Origin: Cervus elaphus
Lineage: Eukaryota; Chordata; Mammalia; Artiodactyla; Cervidae
NCBI RefSeq assembly: GCF_910594005.1
Contig: NC_057826.1
Coordinates: 20,927,501-20,991,500 of the forward strand
Reading direction: 5' to 3'
DNA: 64,000 bases
The position numbers were made by a program, and so were the translations under genes. This document shows, in pieces, positions 10,705-21,108 of this stretch. Below the pieces are notes generated by a model. The model was not told where the DNA came from, did no database searches, and saw nothing but the letters and a program-made list of their open reading frames with translations. Positions within the stretch are counted from its first letter, which is position 1. Every line of letters starts with the position of its first letter.

Positions 10705-11930
10705 TGGCCTACCTTTCAGGTTCTTAAGCCAGCTTTCCATTTTGCTAATTTGTAGGACCACATCATTATTTTGCAATGAGGCCATCAGAGGCCTCAATTC
10801 AGAAGGTTCTTCCCTTCGCTGGTTTCACAGAGAGAGGAAAAGGATGTCATTTTTGTTGTGTTTACTTACCTGTGCTTGTTTGTCCTTAGAATGGCTTGAA
10901 AAGTAGAGGTTTTAAAGTTATAGTCTGCTGGCTCCAAAGCCTATGCCCTTTCCATCATACCATTTGGAAGTAAACCAAGTGATTTCAGACTGATATAATT
11001 CCTTCCTTCTTAACAGCACAGAGCACCAGGAAACCAGACTTCAGGTCTTCATCCATCCATCCCGTGTGAGCTGAGAGCCTCCTGTGTGCTGGGCTCCTGT
11101 TGGCCATTGCAGGGATACAGTGCTGAACTCAGTAGACACAGCCCCTCCTTCCAAGGATGGTTCCAATCACGCAGCAGGGCTACTTCCAAGACACACACCC
11201 TCCACCAGGGAGTCATGTGTACTCTCACCCATCCTCCAGCCCCAGGCCAGAACCCCAGGGAAACGCCTCCCATTATTCTGGCAGAAGGAGAATGAGTCCC
11301 AATTTTCTGGCACTCAGCAGAATTTGAAATGCCAATTGGAGCTCAGTACCTGCCCCTCCTTGCCCTCCATGACATTGTGTGAAGTCTTCCCTGATAAGAG
11401 AGAGTTGGTTTCCCAACCGTATTCTCCTGCTCTTGCCCAGAGACTGAGGTAGAGTGAACGAGGTAACGAAGATTCTGTCTCTCTCCAAGGAATGGAATTC
11501 AAGAAACTCCATCGGATTGGTCAAGCCATAAGAAGCATCCAAGACAGGTCTGGGGATTCAGACAAAGGTCTAGCCAGTTCTCATGTGATCCAAACAGTAT
11601 GCCTGACAAAAAGCCCACCACACCCCTGCCTCCAAAGGGAATTCAGCCCCATAGAGTGTTGCCAGGAACCCATTTCTCCATTCTCCCATAGCAGGGTGTA
11701 ACTTCTAAACCCAGTGGATCAATGAACAGATCCAGGGACAGCCAACAGAGGAGACAGGAGTGTGCCTGGAAACTGGCAAAGCTTATTCAAACACAGGCCG
11801 GGCAGCCCACTGCTTCCCTCCATCCAGAAAAACTCAATGCCCGCCAGGGTGGTTGGAGATCAGACCCGGAGGGAGGGCAGAGGGGAAGAGTGTTAAATTG
11901 CAGCTGAAACCCACCTCCCCCAACCCAGGC
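10705..11930. other. Unique intergenic DNA
   Basis: No gene or repeat recognised. Open frames at 11.0-11.5 kb occur on both strands with no homology I can name. Confidence 0.45.
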
Positions 11931-11934
11931 CTGC

Positions 11935-12080
11935 TCCTTCAGTGTCAACAAATATGCAACCAATTAATGTAATTGCAGAGTTATTTATGGTGCCCAGCAA
12001 AGTGCAGCTGGATCCTAACAGACAAGGGTGAAAGCAGAGAAAAAAAGCTCTTTCTCGGGTTTGGCTGTGCGATTGTGTTG
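11935..12080. promoter_or_regulatory. Candidate conserved element (ATGCAA / AATTAAT motifs)
   Basis: Non-repeat block with AATATGCAACCAATTAATGT (11951-11970), TAATTGCAGAG and TTATTTATGG packed together: octamer/POU-like and homeodomain-core sites. Resembles developmental enhancer sequence; inference only. Confidence 0.3.
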
Positions 12081-12379
12081 GTTGAGTTGGTTTTTTTTTT
12101 CCCGTCTTCTTTCAGATGTTTCAATCAACTTGTGGTATCCATGTGTCTGGTGGTCATGGCCCCTTCCAGTCAGTATGCAGGTGTTCCTGCCTGGGGGGCA
12201 GGGGGTGGGGAGGAGAAGGAGGGGGAAGCCAGAGGGAAAAGCTAAAGGTCTTCGGATTTCAAACTGTGACCTGACAGAGAAGACTTTTTCAAGGTTCCCC
12301 ACTCCAACTGCATCCTTGTCTTAATCCTCTTCCACTGAGCCTTTCCATAACAACCACCACCCAAAATTGCATCGAGAGC

Positions 12380-12640
12380 CATTTTTTTTTTTCATAGCTC
12401 TGTTATGGGATTGTCTGGAATGACAGCTGTGGGGCCATTCAGCTCCCCACACGAGACAGGTTTTAATTAGAGTTATTGAGGGGGTTGAATTGGCACAATT
12501 AGGCCCCACATTAATGGGGTCTCCATGTGTTCTTTTGAACAGTTTGGCCCTATTTTTTGTCCCAGGGCAGGAGGGGGTTGCAACTAATGAAGTTGGAGAG
12601 TGCAGATTATCTCAGCAAAAGGAGGGCCAGTGTGCACCAC
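12380..12640. promoter_or_regulatory. Candidate conserved element (homeodomain-core cluster)
   Basis: TTTTAATTAGAGTTATTG (12461-12478), CACAATTAGG (12494-12503) and CATTAATGG (12509-12517) lie within 60 bp in unique DNA, with an E-box CAGCTG at 12424-12429. Typical of a tissue enhancer; no conservation data available here. Confidence 0.3.
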
Positions 12641-12740
12641 CCAGGGGAGGGCGAATGTGCAGAGAAAAGCAGCAGTTACATATGGTGGAGGCACACAGAC
12701 ACATATTTTCCTGTCTTCCTTCTGTTAACATGGTCGTTTA

Positions 12741-12872
12741 GGATTTCCCTGGCAGTCCAGTGGTTAAGACTTTACGCTTCTGCTGCAGAGGGCACGGGTT
12801 TGATCCCTAAGGGAGCTAAGATCCCACATGTCTCATAGGGCCGTCAAAAGAATAAAACAAACAAACAAAAAA
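12741..12872 (+). repeat. Short CHR-type SINE
   Basis: GGATTTCCCTGGCAGTCCAG head, GGGTTTGATCCCTAAGGGAG, and an (AAAC)n tail. Flanks ATGGTCGTTTA (about 12730-12740) and ATGGTCCTTTTA (about 12874-12885) look like the target-site duplication. Confidence 0.85.
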
Positions 12873-12971
12873 AATGGTCCTTTTAGAAGGAAGCTGTGGC
12901 CACCAAATATGTATCATTGGCTAAGAGGGGAAACAGAAAAAGTGTGTATCTTGGACCAAACTAAACTAAGG

Positions 12972-12989
12972 ATGTGTGTGTGTGTGTGG
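12972..12989. repeat. (TG)n microsatellite
   Basis: A short run of about 9 TG units just before the MER2-like element. Confidence 0.85.
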
Positions 12990-12994
12990 TGCAT

Positions 12995-13315
12995 ACACAC
13001 TCAGCCTCATCTGTTATCCATGGTTTCCGCCATATCTATGGATTCCACCAACTGCAGCTCAAAAGAAAAAAAAAAAAAAATTTAATTACAGAAAGTTCCA
13101 AAAAGCAAAACTTGAATTTACTTCACTGGCAACTATTTACATAGCATTTACATTGTATTAGGTATTGTAGATCTTCCCTTTAAATTTAAAGTATAAGGGA
13201 AGACCTGAATAGTTCATATGCAAATAGTATACCATTTTATATAGGAGACTTGAGCATCTGTGGTTTTGGGTATGGGGGGAGGTCCTGGAACCAATCCCAA
13301 GGGACAGCTATACAC
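12995..13315 (-). mobile_element. MER2-like DNA transposon (pogo/Tigger group)
   Basis: Both ends and the middle match the MER2 layout: TCATCTGTTATCCATGGTTT at the left, GTTCCAAAAAGCAAAACTTG in the middle, ACTATTTACATAGCATTTAC, and GACTTGAGCATCTGTGGTTT with GGTCCTGGAACCAATCCC at the right. An A-rich expansion lies at 13064-13081. Non-coding. Strand is as I recall the consensus orientation. Confidence 0.75.
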
Positions 13316-13319
13316 ATTT

Positions 13320-14525
13320 TTATGCTTAACCCAAATGCTTACAGGTATATTAGAGGAAGAGCAAGACACAAATTTCAGTTATCAAAAGTCGTAACCTTTT
13401 GTTACCTGAGATGTAGATTGCTCTTTACTATCCCAGTCTCCCATTTCCTTTCTTTTCAGAGGTCTGTTGCTTGGAGTCCTTATCCTCTATGCTCTCTTGA
13501 CAGCGCGCCATCAGAAAAGATAAGCTCCATCTCCAAGTCGCTGAGGCCCCTGTCCTCATCACCTGCAGCTCGGAGGGGTACTGGGGACAAGAGGAAAGCC
13601 TGGTAGGCCCTGGTGTCTCTGACTTCCTCATGGACCTGACACTCCTTCCAGAGGGCCTTCTGTAAATGGCATTTCCCATAAAAAGTCAACACAGCCATTT
13701 GGGTAGTAGGAGGGTCAGCACTGGAAAAACAAATATGAGATTGCCCAGTTATCAATCAACTTTAAGTGAGAAAGAGGCCGCTGGACTGCCAAGGGCCTCA
13801 GTTCAGTGTGGCCCTAGAGCCTGGGGTTGGCTTTTGAGTGACCCAAGCAGCTTTGGGGCCTGGGGAGTGGAGCCACTGAGGAAGCTAAAGCAGCAGCAGG
13901 CCACAGCAGGACACGGAGGTGGAGGAACGGTCACACGCAAGTTGCAGCTAAAACTGTTATGAGCGCTTACTTATGAAAGTCAGGCTCAAGCCCCTTCCCA
14001 TCATCGTGGGCCATCAGGGCGGCTACAACAAGGTCCCCTTATTCCACAGAGAGGCTCAGGCTCTCTTAAGGGTGACATCGCCTTCCTTCATACTGACTTC
14101 ACCGGCTGCGATCCCCCAAATTTCAGCCCTTCCAGTGGAGAAGGCTGCATTTGCTTTTTGGCAGAGTGAATAGAGGCAGGAGTTTGGCTCACCCTTTGCA
14201 GGACCACCTTGGCAGAGAGAAATGGGGAGAGCAGCTGAAGGGTCTGAGGGCCACCCCAGACAGACAGACAGACAGACACCCAATTCAAAATGCCCCCCAG
14301 TGCTCAACATAGCTTTGGGTTCTGGTGTCCAGACAGTCTGACCTTGTCTTTTTCAGCCGACTCTTCTACCACACCCTTGACAAACCACAGGGCTGATCTT
14401 TATGAAAAGAATTCCACATTGCTGGTCCAATTGGTTTCCCCAAAAGATGAAATACTGAGCCCAGTGCAAACCAGCATACCAGGACATGCAGCATGCCAGG
14501 CTTGTTTGAAAACACTGCCTCTTGG
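13320..14525. other. Unique intergenic DNA with a CAGA tract
   Basis: No exon recognised. A (CAGA)n run lies at about 14259-14278. Frames open on both strands carry no recognisable domain. Confidence 0.45.
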
Positions 14526-14529
14526 CAGA

Positions 14530-14692
14530 GGGGCAATTTGCCCCCTCAAGAGATATTTGGCAATATCTAGGAACATTTTGGTCACCATGACCAAAAAGGG
14601 GTGCTATCACACATCTGCAGGGCTCTGGACAGTCCCCAGCAAAGAATTATTGAGGCTAGGATGTCAATAGCTCCCAGGTTAAGAAACTAAAG
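14530..14692 (+). mobile_element. MER5A (hAT-Charlie) relic
   Basis: AGATATTTGGCAATATCTAG, ACATTTTGGTCACCATGACC, GACAGTCCCCAGCAAAGAAT and GATGTCAATAGCTCCCAGG with a terminal GGTTAAGAAAC match MER5A in order. Confidence 0.8.
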
Positions 14693-14697
14693 TAAAC

Positions 14698-14820
14698 AGC
14701 CCTGGGTTCAGATTCCAGCTTGGCCATTTCCTAATGGCAATTTTAGCAAGTCAATAACCTCTCGGTTCTCACATCTGTAAACCCGGGGACAGTAAATACC
14801 TCACTCCTAGATAAAGCATT
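14698..14820 (+). repeat. MIR
   Basis: CCTGGGTTCAGATTCCAGCT, TTGGCCATTTCCTAATGGCA, AAGTCAATAACCTCTCGGTT, CATCTGTAAACC: sense MIR. Confidence 0.75.
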
Positions 14821-14832
14821 GTACTCATTCTT

Positions 14833-14863
14833 TCCTTTTTTTTTTTTTTTTTTCTTTTTTATA
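14833..14863. repeat. Poly-T tract
   Basis: Long T-run with one C interruption. It could be the tail of an antisense retrocopy, but no source sequence is recognised to its right. Confidence 0.7.
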
Positions 14864-15049
14864 AAGAATGTTCTGAGCTATCTTTATTAGAATCACTGAA
14901 AGAATGTGGCATTTGGTAATCTCTAATGAAGTCTTCCAGCCCTGAAACTGTCTACACTGGCAACTGTCACCAGCCCCCTTCCCGAGATGTATTGATATTT
15001 CTCCCATAGAAATTAGAAGGCATGGCGCCCCAACCCTGGGGTAGACACC

Positions 15050-15620
15050 CTCTGGACACCTGATCTTCCGATCAAAGCAACACTGGGGATAGGATTCTGC
15101 AGGGTGCGCGTTCCCCCGCGCAGCCTGTGGCCAGCTGCACTGTGGTCCCCGGCTGCGCCCCCAGAGACTGACCCCCGGGGGGGTGGGGGAGGGCGGCCTC
15201 ATTTCCGGTGGAAGTGGACTTGAGTTCGGCCTTTTCTTTTGAACCTACAACGACCAAACGTCAATTAGCCGAGCCCTGAAAAATGAGCGCGCTCTGGGCT
15301 CTCCGCGGGGAGGGCAGGGCGCCCCGGGCCGGGCCTGGGGTTGCTGCCCCGTCCCCCCTATTGTGCCGCCAACAAGAGCGTTTTATTGAAAAGAGCTGAG
15401 TGCATCTAATGCAGTTATCCGTGTCCACCCCGTCGGGCCGTGGGCTGGGGGCGAGGCGCGCAGCTGCCGCCGCCTCACACGCTCTCAACAAAGGAGCGCG
15501 CCGTGAAGAATGAGCTCCCCTTTGAACCGTTCATCTGGTTTCCATTTTTTGAAAGGTTCCCCGATCTTCGCTTCCAGTCAGCCCCCTCCCATCGTCTCCC
15601 CACCTGCCTCCCTCTCCCCT
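15050..15620. promoter_or_regulatory. Orphan CpG island / candidate conserved regulatory element
   Basis: Much denser in CpG than its surroundings: GTGCGCGTTCCCCCGCGCAG (about 15103), GAGCGCGCTC (15284-15293), CTCCGCGGGG, GCGCCCCGGGCCGGGC, CCGTCGGGCCGTGGG, GGCGAGGCGCGCAGC, GGAGCGCGCCG. It also holds AT-motif blocks (TCAATTAGCC near 15261; GCGTTTTATTG near 15378; CAACAAAGGAGCG near 15486) that look like factor sites. No exon or splice-consistent coding frame seen. Could be a distal enhancer of SMOC1 or the promoter of a non-coding transcript. Confidence 0.45.
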
Positions 15621-15624
15621 GTAT

Positions 15625-16610
15625 TCCAGCCGTGCCCCTTGGAGGGGGGCGCCCCACGCGATCCCCCACCCCCCACCCCCCGCCATCCAGAGAGCTGGAG
15701 TTGTGGGCTGACCCCCTCTGATCAGGGCCCTGGGGCAAAGGAGCCTGCCTGCCTCCACTGCTTTCCCAGGCCTGGGCCTCAGTTTCCCCACCTTTAAAAT
15801 GCCATGGTTAGATACCACCTGGATGCCTTTCAACGCCAATGGTCTCTGAGTTAAGGAACTGATTTGTAAAATATGTGGCAAGTATGTAAGAGTATAATTA
15901 AAAAAAAATTTTTTTTAATTGCTATTAGTTTCACAACCTGGAGAGAAACACTATCAATATTCCAGAGTCTTTTCTACGGGCCTTTTTGTATGTGTAATAA
16001 GTCATTTATAAATTTATCATTGTTTAATGAGGTGTACCACAGAAAGTTTTTATCTCCTGCTTTTACTTTATCTGGGGCATTTTCCTATGTTAATAGTCTT
16101 GGAAAATATTTTTAAATGGCTGCAAAAATACACCATCAAGGGCTTGTACTATAGTTGAGTTAATGGGTTCCTCTATTGTTGATCATTTAAATTGCTTTTC
16201 TGTTTGGTTGGGATTTGTCTTTTGGTTTCTTTTCCCCAGCTCTCACCCCCACTGTTATAAATTACAAGGCAATTTTCTTTTAATAGAATCTTCAAGTGGC
16301 TTCCCAAGTTGATAGCGGGAACTAAATCCCATGCCCCTGCTGTAAATCAAGGCATAAGGAACACACTTCCACCTCTTCTGAGGGCTGGTGTGAAGGGAAA
16401 AGGTCATCACTGGCCTCTCCTCCCCTCCCTGACACCTCCAGGCACCTGCAAGTTGGAAATTCACTTGTGAAATCATGCCTCGGGCAAGCCCTATAAACTG
16501 CAGAGTCCTCAGCTACACAATAAAGATACAATCCTAGGACTCCAGGCCAATGGGGCTGGGAGGGGAAGGTGGGCGGTGGGCCTTCCCAGAGTTTTCTGCT
16601 CACAGACCGG
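15625..16610. other. Unique DNA after the CpG island
   Basis: C-rich to about 15700, then AT-rich. No gene or repeat recognised with confidence. 15900-16130 resembles a decayed antisense LINE but I cannot place it. Confidence 0.4.
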
Positions 16611-16614
16611 AGTG

Positions 16615-16745
16615 TGCAGCTGGCACCCAGCTGCCAGGCCGGCCCGATTACTACGTGTGTGACCTTGGGCAGGTTTCCTAATTCTTTTGTGCCTCAGTTT
16701 CTCCACCAGTAAAATTGAGTTTTGGTCATTAAATGAAGTAATACG
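16615..16745 (+). repeat. MIR
   Basis: GTGTGTGACCTTGGGCAGGTTTCCTAATTC followed by GTGCCTCAGTTTCTCCACC and AGTAAAATTGAG is the sense MIR core. Confidence 0.75.
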
Positions 16746-16771
16746 CAAAAAATACATAATATCTCACATCT

Positions 16772-16909
16772 GGGACTTCCTGGTGGTTCAGTGGCTGAGA
16801 CTCCACGCTCCCAATGCAGGGGGGCCCAGGTTCAGTCCCTGGCCAGGGCACTAGATCCCACAAGCTGCAACTAAGGCCTGGCACAGCCAAATAAATAAAG
16901 TAAATTTTA
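16772..16909 (+). repeat. CHR-type SINE with target-site duplication
   Basis: GGGACTTCCTGGTGGTTCAG head to CAGCCAAATAAATAAAG tail. Flanked by AATATCTCACATCTG and AATACCTCACTTCTG, a 15-bp duplication with two mismatches. Confidence 0.87.
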
Positions 16910-17227
16910 ATAATACCTCACTTCTGTGAGAATGGCTGCTATCAAAAGGGCAAACGATTACATGTGCTGGTGAGGATGTGAAGAAAAGGAAACTCTTATG
17001 CACTGTTCGTGGGAATGTAAATTGGTGCAGCCACTATGGAGAATAGTATGGAGATTCCTCAAAACATTAAAAAACAGAACTAACCTATGACTCAGCTGTC
17101 CCACTTTGGGGTATATACTGAAAGGAAGAAGAAAAAAAAAACAGGATAATGAGGATAAATGATATATGTCCTCCCGTGTTTATTGCAGCACCATTTACAA
17201 CAGCCAAGACATGGAAACAGCCTGTAT

Positions 17228-17420
17228 CAGCAGTCCCCAATCTTTTTGGCCCCAGGGACCGGTTTCATAGAAGAAAATTTTTCCATGGACTGGGGCAGGA
17301 GGGATAGTTTCAGGATAATTCAAATGCATTACATTTTTTTGTGCACTTTATTTCTATTATTATTACATCAGCTCCACCTCAGATCATCAGGCATTAGATT
17401 CCAGACGGTGGGGACTCCTG
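17228..17420. mobile_element. MER1-type (hAT-Charlie) DNA transposon inside L1
   Basis: CAGCAGTCCCCAATC, TTTTGGCCCCAGGGACCGGT, TTCCATGGACTGGGGCAGG, TGTGCACTTTATTTCTATTA and CAGATCATCAGGCATTAGAT match the MER1/Charlie consensus. Flanked by 8-bp direct repeats GCCTGTAT (17220-17227) and GCCTATAC (17421-17428), the length expected for hAT elements. Confidence 0.85.
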
Positions 17421-17583
17421 GCCTATACTCTGGAATGTTAGTCAGCCATGAAAAAGAATGAAATCTTGTCATCTTCAACAACATGAATGGCCCTTGAGGG
17501 CGTTATGTTAGTCAGAATAAGTCAGGCTGAGAAAGACAAATACTATATGATTTACACTTATTTCTGGAATCTAAAAGCAAACA

Positions 17584-17735
17584 GGGACTTCCCTGGTGGT
17601 CTGTGGTTAGGAATCTGCCATCTTCCAATGCAGGTGATGTGGGTTCGATCTCTGGTCAGGGAACTGAGATCCCACATTCCACAATTAAGACTCAACTCAG
17701 CCAGATAAATAAATTTTAAAATAAAATTAAAAAAT
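17584..17735 (+). repeat. CHR-type SINE inside L1
   Basis: GGGACTTCCCTGGTGGTCTG head, GGGTTCGATCTCTGGTCAGG, and an AAATAAATTTTAAAATAAAA tail. Flanking AAGCAAAC and AAACAAAC may be remnants of the duplication. Confidence 0.85.
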
Positions 17736-18097
17736 AAAAACAAACTCATAGATACAGAGAAGAGATTGGTGGTTGCCAGAAGTAGAGGGTGGGGAAAGTG
17801 GGTGGAAGGAATCAAAAGATAATAACTCCAGTTATAAGATAAATAATATTCTGGGGATGTGATCCACAGCATATGACTATACTTAACAATGCTGTGTTGT
17901 ATATTTGAAAGTTCCTAAGAGAGTACATATTAAAAGTTCTCCTCAAAAGAAAAAAAAAGTAACTGTTAGGTGATGGGTGTTAGTTGAACATCCTGTGGTG
18001 GTCATTTCAAAATATATACAATTATCAAATCATTATGTGGTATAGCTTGGACTAGTACAGTATTATGTCAATTATATCTCAATAAAACTGGAAGATA

Positions 18098-18165
18098 AAA
18101 GTGCCTAAAACAGTGCCTGGCACATACTAAGTGCTCAATAAATTTAGCTCTCATTATTGTGTATG
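18098..18165 (+). repeat. MIR 3' tail
   Basis: ACAGTGCCTGGCACATACTA followed by AGTGCTCAATAAATTTAG is the MIR end. Confidence 0.75.
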
Positions 18166-18235
18166 TACCTGCCCTGTTTATGATAGGAAAGGTCAACTTT
18201 CCCCAGGAACCAGTTTCCTCTTTTGTCCACAAGGA

Positions 18236-18444
18236 CTTGTCTTAGTTGCTAAGTCATGTCTGATTCTTTTGTAACCCCATGGACTGTAGCCTGCCAGGTT
18301 CCTCTGTCTATGGGATTTCTCAGGCAAGAATACTGGAGTGGGTAGCCATTGCCTTCTCCAAGAGATCTTCCCAACCCAGGGATTGAACCCATGTCTCTTG
18401 CATTGGCAGGCACATGCTTTACTACTGAGCCACCTGGGAAGCCC
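18236..18444 (-). repeat. Bov-A2 SINE, antisense
   Basis: GTAACCCCATGGACTGTAGC, GCAAGAATACTGGAGTGGGT, GATCTTCCCAACCCAGGGAT and terminal CCACCTGGGAAGCCC. CAAGGACT occurs on both sides as a probable target-site duplication. Confidence 0.88.
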
Positions 18445-18784
18445 CCGCACCAAGGACTAGCACCCTGCAAACCCTATCAATCAGGCTTCTGCCTTCAGCT
18501 TCAGGCCCAGCTCTACCTGGAGGATCCCAAGGCCTTAGAAAACTGGACAGTGATGAGATGCGGAGCTCCAGCACAGAGCCCAGGCCTCAGAGAAGTTCTT
18601 ACAGAGCAGCCTCACCCCAGCCTCACCCCCAGCCTCTGCCTCTGGGATTTGGGCTGCCCTCTGGCTCAGAAAAGGGGATAGGTTGGGAATGAGGAGGCTG
18701 ATTCGCCATGACCTTGAATCTCCTCTCTTGCCTTCACAGGACTTTCTGTTTGCTTGTCCAGATAAGAGTATCATCAATAGCAGC

Positions 18785-18985
18785 CACCGTTGACTGAGTG
18801 CCCACTAGATGTTGGACCATTTAATCCACAAAGAAACCCTATAAAGTGTTATAAGGGCATCTATGAATTAACAACCCTTGGCACGATGGAGTGTGGAAAC
18901 TGAGCTCAGAATTATCAAGCAACTGGCCCAAAGTGGCAGGGAAGTGAGATCTGAACCCATGAGAGTCTGACAAAGTCTGTCTCCA
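18785..18985 (-). repeat. MIR relic, antisense
   Basis: TTTAATCCACAAAGAAACCC, GGAAACTGAGCTCAGAATTA and GAGATCTGAACCCATGAGAG follow the antisense MIR order. Confidence 0.65.
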
Positions 18986-19087
18986 GGACACCACATGGCT
19001 CAAGCTATGGGTCAAGTTGAAGTTACAGAGTCACCTTCCCTGGAGTTCCTGCCCTGAGGAGCCTAAACATGGGAGGGCATTTGGGCA

Positions 19088-19987
19088 GGGGCACCAGGAT
19101 GCCCAGTTAACTTTGAATTTTAGATAAACAACGAATAGTTTTTTAAGTATAAGCATACACTCGTGTCTTGATGAGGGTGAAAGAGGAGAGTGAAAAAGCT
19201 GCCTTAAAACTCAACGTTCAGAAAACTAAGATCATGGCATCCTGTCCCATCATTTCATGGCAAATAGATAGGGAGAAAGTGGAAACAGTGTCAGAGTTTT
19301 ATTTTCTTGGGCTCCAAAATCACTGCAGAGTGAGTGACTGCTGCCACGAAATTAAAAGACGCTTGCTCCTTGGAAGAAAAGCTATGACAAACCTAGAGAG
19401 CACATTAAAAAGCAAAGACATCATTTTGCCGACAAAAGTCCATATAGTCAAAGATGTGGTTTTTTCAGTGGTCATGTATGGATGTGAGAGTTAGAATATA
19501 AAAAAGTCTGAGTGCTGAAGAACTGATGCTTTCAAACTGTGGTGCTGGAGAAGACTCTTGAGAGTCCCTTGGACAGCAAGAAGATCAAACCAGTCAATCC
19601 TAAAGGAAATCAATCCTGAATACTCACTGGAAGGACTGATGCTAAAGCTGAAGCTCCAGTCCTTTGGCCACCTGATGTGAAGAGCTGACTTATTGGAAAA
19701 GACGCTGATGCTGAGAAAGATTGAAGGCAAGAGGAGAAGAGGGCGACAGAAGATGAGATGATTGGATGGCATTACCAACTCAATGGACATTTGTTTGAGC
19801 AAACTCTGGAAAACGGTGAAGGACAGGGAAGCCTGGCATGCTGCAGTCCATGGGGTCACGGAGCCGAACATGACTTAGCGACTGAACAACAACTACAATA
19901 TTTGGAACATATGTATACTAAAAATTCCTCATTGCTCATCTGACATTCAGTCAGTTGCGCGTCCTGTGTTTTATCTGGGAGCCTAGT
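19088..19987. mobile_element. Palindromic MITE split by a BovB insertion
   Basis: The left arm at 19088-19157 (GCCCAGTTAACTTTGAATTT, AGATAAACAACGAATAG) and the right arm at 19897-19987 (TATACTAAAAATTCCTC, ATCTGACATTCAGTCAG, CGTCCTGTGTTTTATC) are inverted relatives of each other and of the element at 4279-4487. The BovB copy lies exactly between the arms. Confidence 0.75.
19163..19893 (+). mobile_element. BovB (RTE LINE) 3' end, about 0.73 kb
   Basis: Runs from GGTGAAAGAGGAGAGTGAAA through the RT C-terminal region to GACTTAGCGACTGAACAACA. The frame at 19168-19494 retains part of the BovB reverse-transcriptase C-terminal domain (translation includes KIMASCPI and VKDVVFSVVMYGCES) but is interrupted soon after that. 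5'-truncated and non-functional. Confidence 0.92.
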
Positions 19988-19989
19988 CT

Positions 19990-20780
19990 AGGGGGACTCA
20001 TTCACTTTCTGCAGCAGTCAGTTCAGCAGATGAGGGGCTCAGCAGATGAGGGGCACAGGCTTGGTCTCTGGATCACACCACCACAACGTGGCGTCACTTA
20101 ATCCCCTCTCATCTCTGTGCCCCTTTACTAACTCAGAGGTTGGTTACATGACTTGTCTGCCCACCCCCACCCCCGTCTCCCAAGCCTCCGGCTGTCTTCA
20201 CAGAGCTCAGCGAAGTGGTCGCCACAGCCCAAGGGAGGATTGGTTCTTTTCCAGGGTATAACAATCAGCTGCATTGACATAAGAGAAATATTGGCAACAT
20301 GTGAAATGTTCAACAAGTAATGCAACCTACATGCTCTCTTAAGCGCTGTTAAGAATCCTGTGGTTACAAATGACAGAAACCCTCACTTAAACTGACTTAG
20401 ACTAAAAAGGAATTGATGGCTTGTGTCGCTGAAAAGCCAAGGTGACCACAATGATGGTAGCGAACTGACAGACAGCCCCCCCGCTCCCCGCCACCCGCCA
20501 GTACTCAAAGTTGGAACAGTCTGAGCAACAAAATAAAGTAGCATTGGATTATTTCCCAAAGTATAAAATAAATATGCAGGAGTCCATACTTACATAAATA
20601 AATGATTGAATACATAAATGAGAAGAAAAATCTCCCATGCAGAAGAATTCCAAATAATTTATGTAGATACTCCATCCTCAAAGGGAAGCAACATAAATCC
20701 CCCCTCTTTAAGCATGGGCTGCACATACTGAATTCTTTCCAAAAAGAACAGTATGTAAAGGACAATAAAAATAACTTGAC
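19990..20780. other. Unique DNA with an unplaced old repeat at about 20345-20450
   Basis: The segment CCTGTGGTTACAAATGACAG to GGAATTGATGGCTTGTG resembles a common old interspersed repeat I cannot name. The rest holds nothing recognisable. Confidence 0.4.
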
Positions 20781-21108
20781 GGGGCTTCCCTGGTGGCTCA
20801 GTGGTAAGGAATCCGCCTGCCAATGCAGGAGACATGGGTTCGATCCCTGATGGGGAAAGATCCCACATGCCTCGGAGCAAGTAAGCCCATGCATCACAAC
20901 TGTTGAGCTTGTGCTCTCGAGCCTGGAAGCCGCAACTACTGAAGCCCTCACACCCTGGAGCCCGTGTTCTGCAGTGAGAGAGCCACTGCAATGAGAAGCC
21001 ATCACACCACAACTCGAGAGTAGCCCCTGCGCTCCGCAGCTAGAGAAAGCCGGAGCAGTAATGAAGACCCAACACAGCCAGAAGTAAATAATTAAAAAAA
21101 AAAAAAAA
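20781..21108 (+). repeat. Long CHR-type SINE
   Basis: GGGCTTCCCTGGTGGCTCAG head, GGGTTCGATCCCTGATGGGG, long body with CTGAAGCCCTCACACCCTGG and GCCACTGCAATGAGAAGCC, and a poly-A tail at 21094-21108. The open frames across it are SINE translations. Confidence 0.87.

Larger units (their letters stand above)
16910..18095 (+). repeat. L1 3' end with MER1 and SINE insertions
   Basis: Sense L1: ATGTGCTGGTGAGGATGTG, CACTGTTCGTGGGAATGTAA, CCATTTACAACAGCCAAGAC, GGAATGTTAGTCAGCCATGA, ACTATATGATTTACACTTAT and the terminal TTATATCTCAATAAAACTGG. The MER1-type element (17228-17420) and a CHR SINE (17584-17735) sit inside it. Confidence 0.82.

Noticed and set aside
1..15700. SMOC1 exon 1 on the minus strand
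   Set aside because: Expected by synteny near the left side, but I found no frame matching the SMOC1 N-terminus or its follistatin-like segment; it probably lies left of the window.
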